A DNA stretch of 14,908 nucleotides. Source: CAZQHK01 sp964593455. Its GTDB lineage: Bacteria; Muiribacteriota; CAYSPT01. Below the pieces are notes generated by a model, which saw only the letters and a list, made by a program, of their open reading frames with translations, ran no database searches and was not told the origin of the DNA. The stretch is taken from assembly GCA_964593455.1 (NCBI GenBank), contig CAZQHK010000059.1, positions 1-14,908 on the forward strand, written 5' to 3'. A program made the translations under genes and the position numbers. This document shows, piece by piece, positions 7,925 through 13,582 of the stretch (within the stretch, counting starts at the first letter, position 1; each line of letters opens with the position of its first letter).

Positions 7925-9162
7925 GCAACTCAATCTCCACCCGATTTGCCAATCGCAGTCTGAGCCGGAACCTGCGCCGGACGTTCCTCTCACTGGTGGG
8001 AGTGGGCATAGGCTGTGCTCTGGCCTTGATAATCACCGCCTGGATCAAAGGCGAACAGGGGATGTTTCTCCGAACCATGGCAGAAACCGGGACCGGCCAT
8101 CTCCGGGTGGCCCCGGCGGGGTGGAACGAGACCCGTGACATCGATTTGCGCCTGCCCGGCTGGGAGCAGGTCCTGGCTCTCGTCCAGGAGGATGCGGGCA
8201 TCCGGGCGGCGGCGCCCCGGGCCCGGGCGGAAGCCATACTGGCTTTCGGAACCCGGGTGGCCGGAGTGGAGATGCTGGGAGTGGAGCCGCGCCTGGAGCT
8301 GCCCCTCAACCGGTTGGTCCAGGGGGTAACGCAGGGACGATACCTGCAGCCTGGAGACCGGGGAGTGACCGTTGTCGGCAAGGGTATCTGTGAGCGGCTG
8401 GAAGTGGAACTGGACGATGAACTGCTGGTCAGCGCCGCCGGCCTCAACGGCTCCATCCAGAGTGCCATGCTCACTATCGTCGGGGTGGTGGAAACCGGCA
8501 GCCGTGAGATCGATGCCACCATCTGTCATGTTGTTCTGTCCGATCTGGAATCGATTACCGGTTTTCCGGGAGCCGGCGAGATAACAATGACGGTCCACGA
8601 TCTCGATCACATCGAGGACATCGCCGCCAGGCTCGGCCCCCGGGTGAGGGATAGCGGCGATATGCTTACCTGGAAGGAGATCATGCCATCGCTCCAGGCG
8701 GGAGTGCAAACCGATATGACCTTCGGCCGGATCATAATCGGAATCATCATATTTATCGTGCTGCTGGGTGTGGCCAGCGCTCAACTGACGGCGGTGCTGG
8801 AACGACGGCGCGAGTTCGCGGTGCTGGCCGCCCTGGGGATGCGGGGAAGCCAGATTATAAAACTGCTGATTATGGAAGCTGTTGTCCTGGGGATGGCCGG
8901 GGCAGTGTTAGGATTGGCCATCGGTATGCCGGTAGTCTACTATCTGGCTACGGAAGGATTCGATATGAGCGCGCTTTACCAGGAAGGGAAGGTGACCGTG
9001 TCCGGTATCCTGGTGGATCCGGTGCTGTACGCAGACATGGGCTGGTGGCTGGTGACTTACGCCTTCGGTCTGGCCCTGGCTGCCACCATCATAGCCTCCC
9101 TTTATCCCGCCTGGTTCGCCGTCAGAATAGAACCGACATCAGCATTAGCCCAGAGAATGTAG
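7921..9162 (+). CDS. ABC transporter permease, FtsX/LolC-E-MacB type (second of pair)
   Basis: A 413-residue partner of the preceding permease with the same topology. TM1 is at ~22-42 and the periplasmic domain at ~43-268; further helices lie at ~270-290, ~312-343 and ~375-399. The motif 'TAVLERRREFAVLAALGMRGSQIIKLLIMEA' is the matching coupling region. The two permeases are clearly diverged paralogues and probably form the heterodimer, as LolC and LolE do. It starts with GTG in a 4-nt overlap with the previous stop. Its last codons form the left arm of a perfect 16-bp inverted repeat that continues past the stop. Function is inferred from family and operon: trafficking of lipoproteins or lipids together with the LolA-like protein. 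Confidence 0.92.
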   Translation: MSNSISTRFANRSLSRNLRRTFLSLVGVGIGCALALIITAWIKGEQGMFLRTMAETGTGHLRVAPAGWNETRDIDLRLPGWEQVLALVQEDAGIRAAAPRARAEAILAFGTRVAGVEMLGVEPRLELPLNRLVQGVTQGRYLQPGDRGVTVVGKGICERLEVELDDELLVSAAGLNGSIQSAMLTIVGVVETGSREIDATICHVVLSDLESITGFPGAGEITMTVHDLDHIEDIAARLGPRVRDSGDMLTWKEIMPSLQAGVQTDMTFGRIIIGIIIFIVLLGVASAQLTAVLERRREFAVLAALGMRGSQIIKLLIMEAVVLGMAGAVLGLAIGMPVVYYLATEGFDMSALYQEGKVTVSGILVDPVLYADMGWWLVTYAFGLALAATIIASLYPAWFAVRIEPTSALAQRM

Positions 9163-9192
9163 GAACAGAATTGCTACTACATTCTCTGGGCT
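9147..9192 (+). repeat. Perfect 16-bp inverted repeat (stem-loop) at permease/ATPase boundary
   Basis: The arm AGCCCAGAGAATGTAG at 9147-9162 is exactly complementary to CTACATTCTCTGGGCT at 9177-9192, with a 14-nt loop. The left arm encodes the last five residues and stop of the permease; the right arm is non-coding. No T-run follows (sequence continues TGAAAGTGG), so it is not a canonical rho-independent terminator. It may attenuate transcription, block 3' exonuclease decay of the upstream mRNA, or be the scar of an inverted fold-back duplication. It begins the only gap (49 nt) within the otherwise tight ABC block. Confidence 0.9.
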
Positions 9193-9211
9193 TGAAAGTG
9201 GTGCAGTAATT

Positions 9212-9913
9212 ATGGAATCAAACGTCCTCGTTTCAGCGCAAGAGATAACCAAGATCTACCACGCCGGGAAGGTCGATTTCCCGGCCATCAGGGGCCTGTC
9301 GCTTGAGGTCAAGCAGGGAGATTTCCTGGCCCTGGTGGGTCCATCGGGAAGCGGAAAAACCACGCTGCTCAACTTGATTGGAGCTTTAGACAAGGTGAAC
9401 GATGGTACCATGACCGTCCTGGACCGGGACATCGGTGCTTTGAGTTCGAAGGAGCGGGCGCTCCTGCGTCTGCAGTCACTGGGATTCGTATTCCAGGCCT
9501 ACAATCTGGTGCAGGTCCTCACCGCCCTGGAAAACGTGGAGTTCGTCCTGGAGTTGCAGGGAGTGGGGGCCAAACGCCATGAGCAGGCCATGGCCATCCT
9601 GGAGGAGTTGGGTTTGGGAGAGCTGGCCCATCGTCGTCCCAACGAACTTTCCGGTGGACAGCAGCAGCGGGTGGCGGTGGCCAGGGCGGTGGTTTCCCAT
9701 CCGAAGCTTGTACTGGCGGATGAGCCTACCGCCAACCTGGACACCGACAATGCCGTGGCCCTGATGGAGATGATGCGCCGCCTGCACGACGAGCAGGAGA
9801 TGACCTTCATTTTTTCCACTCATGATCCCCGGGTGGTGACCCACGCCACCAGGGTGGTGACGCTGCAAGACGGTAAAGTGGTTGGCGATGAGAGTAAATT
9901 GGATGAAGTGTAA
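9212..9913 (+). CDS. ABC transporter ATP-binding protein, LolD/MacB type
   Basis: A 233-residue cytoplasmic ATPase with every expected motif: Walker A GPSGSGKTT (residues 43-51), Q-loop Q95 (FVFQAYNL), signature LSGGQ (146-150), Walker B with catalytic Glu (LVLADE, 166-171), D-loop and switch His204 (STHD). The overall sequence, including 'LLNLIGALDKVNDGT' and 'LTALENVEF', is of the LolD/MacB group, which drives FtsX-type permeases. It should power the two permeases upstream. ATG 9212 lies 49 nt after the permease stop; only a weak AAGTGG-like site precedes it. The C terminus nearly touches the barrel gene (31-nt gap), so it belongs to the same transcription unit. Confidence 0.95.
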   Translation: MESNVLVSAQEITKIYHAGKVDFPAIRGLSLEVKQGDFLALVGPSGSGKTTLLNLIGALDKVNDGTMTVLDRDIGALSSKERALLRLQSLGFVFQAYNLVQVLTALENVEFVLELQGVGAKRHEQAMAILEELGLGELAHRRPNELSGGQQQRVAVARAVVSHPKLVLADEPTANLDTDNAVALMEMMRRLHDEQEMTFIFSTHDPRVVTHATRVVTLQDGKVVGDESKLDEV

Positions 9914-9944
9914 TGTGATCCCCCGGTCAAGTCGAGGGAGAGCA

Positions 9945-11222
9945 ATGACAATTATAGTTATTCTTCTCGTCTCGTTTTATTCTCTTCCTGTATATTCTCT
10001 GGAGCTTTGGTCCGAAGCCACCGGCGAGCACATCCTGGAGCTGAACTCCTCCCTGAAAGGAAGCTGGCTTGGCAACCGGTATCAGCCGTCGGCCCTGGTT
10101 ATGGGAGGACTTCCTATTGGAGAACGGGACAGTGTTTTGACTTATTGGCGGTTCCGCCTGGATTTCACCGGTCGGTACGTGGAGCGTATCAACTATGAGA
10201 TCGCTTATGAGCACCGGATCCGGGATGTCATGAACGGCTCCGGGCAAGCCGCCGGGGCGGGGGTGCTGCCGTCGGAAGCTTCTGCCCCGTATCGCATATC
10301 GCAGCTTGATCAACCGGTCAGCGTCCGGGGCACAACCTTTTCCCACCGGCATGAACTGGATCGGGCCCTGGTAGCGTTTCATCACTCCCGGGGAGAACTG
10401 ATTGTGGGCCGGCAGGCAGTGGGTTTGGGGCGGGGTGTGTTATTCAGCTCGGTGGATATATTTTCACCTTTTTCCCCGTTGGAAGTGGACCGGGAATGGC
10501 GGCGGGGAATCGACGCCGTCAACGCCGAATACAACCTCTCCGACACCTGGTCCCTGGGAGTGGTAGCAGCCTTCGGAGACACCTCGAACGACTCCGCTTA
10601 TATAGCCCGGCTCCGCGGCTACCAGGGCCGGTTCGACGGGGAGCTGATTCTGGGACGGCGGGCCCGTGATTACCTCTATGGCCTGTCGGTGTCCGCGACG
10701 ATAATGGGAGCGGAGATTCATGGCGAACTGGCCGCTTTCGACACCCCTGGCGACGAAGCGTATGAAGGAGGGCTCTTCGGCAGCGACCACTACGTCGGCA
10801 AGATTGTCCTGGGGGGCTCATACACATTCGACGTCGGCAGCGGCCTGTATACGCTCCTTGAGTACCACTTCTCGGGTTTCGGGACGCGCCGGATTGAGAC
10901 GGCCGCCCAGCGGTTGCTGAATCCCTCGTACCTGGCCCGGTATCTTCGGGGCGACACCCAGATTACCGGCCAGGAAGCCCTGGCCCTGCAGATCTCGTAC
11001 GACGTGGATCCCGGTCTGACGGCGGGACTGCTCCTTCTTACCAGTCCCAACGACGGCTCGGGGATCATCTCTCCTTCCCTGACCTTGAACTACGCCGAGG
11101 ATGTCACCATCGTGGGAACTGTCTATCTTCCCTTCGGGAATGAACCGGCGGCGGGAGTGGTCAGGAGCGAGTACGGGGCCTCACCACGAAGCTGCTTCCT
11201 GCAGGTCCGGTTTTATCACTAA
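9945..11222 (+). CDS. Predicted outer-membrane beta-barrel protein of the ABC operon
   Basis: I do not recognise the family by name. From ATG 9945, which has a strong GAGGGAG site 4 nt upstream, it has 425 residues beginning with a signal peptide (IIVILLVSFYSLPVYS|LELW). The remainder shows long runs of alternating polar/apolar residues, many Tyr/Arg/Gly and short loops (YWRFRLDFTGRYVERINYEIAYEH, LILGRRARDYLYGLSVSATI, YTLLEYHFSGFG), which is typical of outer-membrane barrels. 'RALVAFHHSRGELIVGRQAVGLGRGVLFSSVDIFSPF' resembles alginate-export/porin-like barrels. It ends LQVRFYH, close to the usual aromatic barrel terminus but with a final His. An in-frame ATG at 9882 would remove the signal peptide logic and lies inside the ATPase gene. 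Its place at the end of a Lol-like operon suggests an outer-membrane partner or acceptor. Confidence 0.75.
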   Translation: MTIIVILLVSFYSLPVYSLELWSEATGEHILELNSSLKGSWLGNRYQPSALVMGGLPIGERDSVLTYWRFRLDFTGRYVERINYEIAYEHRIRDVMNGSGQAAGAGVLPSEASAPYRISQLDQPVSVRGTTFSHRHELDRALVAFHHSRGELIVGRQAVGLGRGVLFSSVDIFSPFSPLEVDREWRRGIDAVNAEYNLSDTWSLGVVAAFGDTSNDSAYIARLRGYQGRFDGELILGRRARDYLYGLSVSATIMGAEIHGELAAFDTPGDEAYEGGLFGSDHYVGKIVLGGSYTFDVGSGLYTLLEYHFSGFGTRRIETAAQRLLNPSYLARYLRGDTQITGQEALALQISYDVDPGLTAGLLLLTSPNDGSGIISPSLTLNYAEDVTIVGTVYLPFGNEPAAGVVRSEYGASPRSCFLQVRFYH

Positions 11223-11368
11223 CGGGATCGCTATTTTCTCTGCTCGCCACCGCACCGAAGATCTTTTTGCCTGCCTGTAATACGGGCTGGACAAAAAGGG
11301 ACTTAACCTGTAGAGTTAAACGAGAACTGAACTTTTTATCGTGTTTGGGAGAAAGGGGATGAAAACCG
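11223..11368 (+). promoter_or_regulatory. Gap after the barrel gene with weak hairpin; leader of the micro-ORF
   Basis: CTTTTTG (11263-11269) and CAAAAAG (11292-11298) form a 7-bp AT-rich inverted repeat with a poorly paired 22-nt interior. It is a weak end-of-operon hairpin at best. No gene is evident. AAGGGG at 11353-11358 lies ~10 nt before the GTG of the Lys-rich micro-ORF and is a plausible ribosome site. Confidence 0.25.
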
Positions 11369-11470
11369 GTGGCAAACAAAGATAAAGGCAAAAAACAAGA
11401 AAAAAAGAAAGCAACACTGACCCTGAAAGAGCGTAGAAAACAAAAAAAGGAAAAAAAACATAATAAGTAG
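11369..11470 (+). CDS. Lysine-rich 33-residue micropeptide
   Basis: Reading from GTG 11369 gives a 33-residue peptide starting M-A-N-K-D-K-G-K-K-Q-E-K-K-K and ending K-K-E-K-K-H-N-K, with 14 Lys, 2 Arg and only 4 acidic residues. It sits alone in a 436-nt gap. It resembles tiny 'KDKGKK..KK' basic proteins that occur in many bacteria, usually unannotated; this comparison is from memory. Support: a purine-rich AAGGGG ten bases before the GTG, no stop within a stretch where A-runs would easily make one, and a proline-free charged pattern suggesting a helix. Against: A-rich DNA trivially encodes Lys, and the GTG start is not decisive. A nucleic-acid or ribosome-binding role would be guesswork. 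Confidence 0.5.
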   Translation: MANKDKGKKQEKKKATLTLKERRKQKKEKKHNK

Positions 11471-11658
11471 ATCCGCTAACTGGCAAGAATGACAAAAAAT
11501 CCCAGTCAGATTCGCGAAAAAGCTGATGGATTCAACAGTATGTAATTTCCAGAGACTGCGGGATTACCCTATAAAAAGTTGACACAACATTTAGTTCTGA
11601 ATTATTATAAGAGAAAATATAATTATGATAAGTTGTATGTAACCTAAAACCCAAAAGT
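11471..11658 (+). promoter_or_regulatory. Intergenic region with sigma-70-like promoter for the SGNH gene
   Basis: A consensus TTGACA lies at 11579-11584, with TATTAT at 11603-11608 (18-nt spacer, 5 of 6 matches). This is the best promoter in the window. It lies about 50 nt before the GTG at 11659 and would give a short leader. A further TATAAT-like AT-rich run follows at ~11619-11630. No gene lies in the rest of the gap. Confidence 0.55.
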
Positions 11659-12951
11659 GTGAGCGGAAATCGATTCGATGTTGAATGGCCATGTACGAAA
11701 AGCGAAGGCATATCGTGTTGGGTTTTACGTGCGGTTATGTGCCTTCTCTCCGTGCGGGAAAATCAAGCGTTTGCCGGGACAGAAACAGGGCAGGCTACTT
11801 TGAAGGTCGGGCAGGTTAGAACCCTCTTCAAAAACCAGCGTCTTTTCATTGTTCTGCTCGTATTATGTATTCTTCTAATGACGGCTCTGAACGTCTACGT
11901 CAGACGCAGGAGACGCCGGAAATTCTTGTCCGATGTCCTGACGGTATCCGATCACCTTCTCGGTTATCGGATCAAGTCCAACCTGGAGAAAGCCACGGTG
12001 GTCATTCCGGGAAGACCGATACAGCTTGGTAAACCGGTGGGGGAAGAAGATCCCGCGGAATCGTTCTCTCCCGATGATATCCAGTCGGATCCAAACGTCG
12101 GCGAACACATCCCAATGTGTGCCTACGAATTGCGGGAGCGAGGAACCATCAAACGACGGATCAGGTTTCAGGTCACCACCAACAGCCTTGGATTCCGGAG
12201 TCCGGAATTCAGCGAGTATCCAGCTCGTAACACGTACCGGATCATTTGTATCGGTGACTCGATAACCTTCGGGTGGGGATTGCCGGAGGCTGAAAGCTAC
12301 CCTCGGATACTGGAAAAACGGCTCAAAGAACTCGATCCAAACAAGAGGTACGAAATCATCAACGCCGGCGTGCCCGGATACAAGTTTAACCAGATGGCTG
12401 TTTCCTTCATGTCGAAACTTGCTTTGCTTAGGCCATCCCTAGTGGTCATTCTGACCGGTGTTCCCGATAAAAAAGCCATGACCAGGTGCCCTTTTCCAAC
12501 AACTGATCGATATCTGGGCGACGTCATAAAGACAGCGAAAACCTTTGATATAGAAGTAATTCTTATTTCCCCCCCGAAGAGCAGTTTCGAACCTAATCCC
12601 CACTTCGAAGACTTTCGCGATTTCCTGATGGACATGGCCAGAACGTTTAATCTCGGCTTCGTTGATATCTATACTCTCTTCAAACTGGTCGGTCATCAGC
12701 GGGGCTTGAAGTTGGAAATAGATGGCTCGGTCCAGCGTCTGGTATCTTATGATAAGAAAGGAAAAGAGCTGCTCCTGGAGGTGACGGTGCCTGCCGGGAT
12801 TGATCCAGCCACTTCGATACATTCCGGTATCTACCGTTTCTTAGACAATACGGATAGATCGGAAACTTTGTTCTTCGATGCCGGCCATCCCACGTCCGAG
12901 GGCCACCGGTTGATAGGTGAATATCTTGCCCGTTGCGTGACAAAAATGTAG
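11659..12951 (+). CDS. Membrane-anchored SGNH/GDSL-hydrolase-like protein with altered Block III
   Basis: 430 residues from GTG 11659; an ATG at 11737 is an alternative, and neither has a clear ribosome site. A hydrophobic helix (LFIVLLVLCILLMTALNVYV, about 62-82) followed by six Arg in a row of seven indicates a single anchor. The catalytic region starts with the typical 'NSLGFRSPEF' lead-in, then Block I GDSITFGWG (Ser201), Block II NAGVPG (G240) and Block V DAGH (D407, H410). Block III, normally GxND, reads G-V-P-D (267-270), so the oxyanion-hole Asn is replaced by Pro269. The nucleophile and Asp/His remain. Such proteins often remove or add acyl/acetyl groups on envelope glycans. Activity is uncertain because of the missing Asn. 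It has its own promoter candidate and is apparently monocistronic. Confidence 0.8.
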   Translation: MSGNRFDVEWPCTKSEGISCWVLRAVMCLLSVRENQAFAGTETGQATLKVGQVRTLFKNQRLFIVLLVLCILLMTALNVYVRRRRRRKFLSDVLTVSDHLLGYRIKSNLEKATVVIPGRPIQLGKPVGEEDPAESFSPDDIQSDPNVGEHIPMCAYELRERGTIKRRIRFQVTTNSLGFRSPEFSEYPARNTYRIICIGDSITFGWGLPEAESYPRILEKRLKELDPNKRYEIINAGVPGYKFNQMAVSFMSKLALLRPSLVVILTGVPDKKAMTRCPFPTTDRYLGDVIKTAKTFDIEVILISPPKSSFEPNPHFEDFRDFLMDMARTFNLGFVDIYTLFKLVGHQRGLKLEIDGSVQRLVSYDKKGKELLLEVTVPAGIDPATSIHSGIYRFLDNTDRSETLFFDAGHPTSEGHRLIGEYLARCVTKM

Positions 12952-13061
12952 TTCAGGTTCAATTTTACGGTTCAGAAAGTACATCACCGGTATGTCTACC
13001 ATTTTCCCGTAGAATATTGCCAACCATAACAACTTGTATCGGAGGATTCAGGGGCGTTATA
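12952..13061 (+). promoter_or_regulatory. Gap before the RND remnant; ribosome-site-like GGAGG
   Basis: No gene or RNA is visible. GGAGG at 13041-13045 is too far (16 nt) for the ATG at 13062, while GGGGC at 13051-13055 is better spaced. No metal-responsive operator can be identified by eye. Confidence 0.25.
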
Positions 13062-13552
13062 ATGAGATTTCACTGCTATGATATCAAAAAGATCCGGATA
13101 ATTGGTTTACTTGTTTGTGCAATATTATCCTTATCGTGCACTAAAATACCTGTGAAGCAAGTGCGGAGAACAAGGTTATGTCTAAACAATTGTTAATTTT
13201 CACCTGGGCGTACACCAGAAAGATCTGCCTCTTATCCGGTCCGGCTTCCCCGTGACCATTTCACGGGGGCGGGAGTTCAAGGATATATCCAGCTCCATCG
13301 ATTACGTGTCTCCGATCATCAGCGCCGAGACACGCACCGCGCTGGCCCGGGTCGTCATGCCGAATCCTGATGGCCGGTGGCAGCCGGGTTCTTTCGTTAC
13401 CGCCCGGGTTGAAATAAGCACGGAGCAGGTTAGAGTGGTGGTGCCAAACGGGGCTGCTTCCCGGGCAGGAGTATGTGAGTCGCGGAGCTTTCGATCTCAA
13501 GGCGGAGCTGGTCACCAGCAGTCTCGGCTCCCATGCCGGTCACGGCCATTAA
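13062..13552 (+). pseudogene. Decayed RND membrane-fusion protein (CusB/CzcB-like) in three frames
   Basis: Three collinear pieces of one adaptor gene are visible. Piece 1 (13062 to ~13155, frame 3) is a lipoprotein-like signal sequence, IIGLLVCAILSLSC with Cys26. Piece 2 (about 13186-13455, frame 1) is the beta-barrel domain: LGVHQKDLPLIRSGFPVTISRGREF...IDYVSPIISAETRTALARVVMPNPDGRWQPGSFVTARVEI...VVVPNGA. Piece 3 (13460-13552, frame 2) is the C terminus, PGQEYVSRGAFDLKAELVTSSLGSHAGHGH with a stop at 13550. Between pieces 1 and 2 the lipoyl and alpha-hairpin domains (roughly 200 residues) are gone; between 2 and 3 a few tens of residues are missing. The protein cannot be made. The His-rich tail fits metal-efflux adaptors. 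The RND pump starts 30 nt later. Confidence 0.85.
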
Positions 13553-13582
13553 GCGCGAACGCGGTACGGAGAGGACCAGGCA

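Noticed and set aside
7854..8784. Two overlapping minus-strand ORFs opposite the second permease
   Set aside because: Low-complexity Ser/Arg/Pro or His-rich translations, no motifs and no ribosome sites; shadows of the permease gene.
9882..9944. Upstream start for the barrel gene
   Set aside because: It lies within the ATPase gene and places charged residues before the signal peptide; ATG 9945 has a strong GAGGGAG site and a clean signal sequence.
11263..11298. Possible terminator after the barrel gene
   Set aside because: Only 7 A/T-rich base pairs pair well and the interior is mismatched; no G/C stem followed by a T-run on the + strand. Mentioned as weak only.
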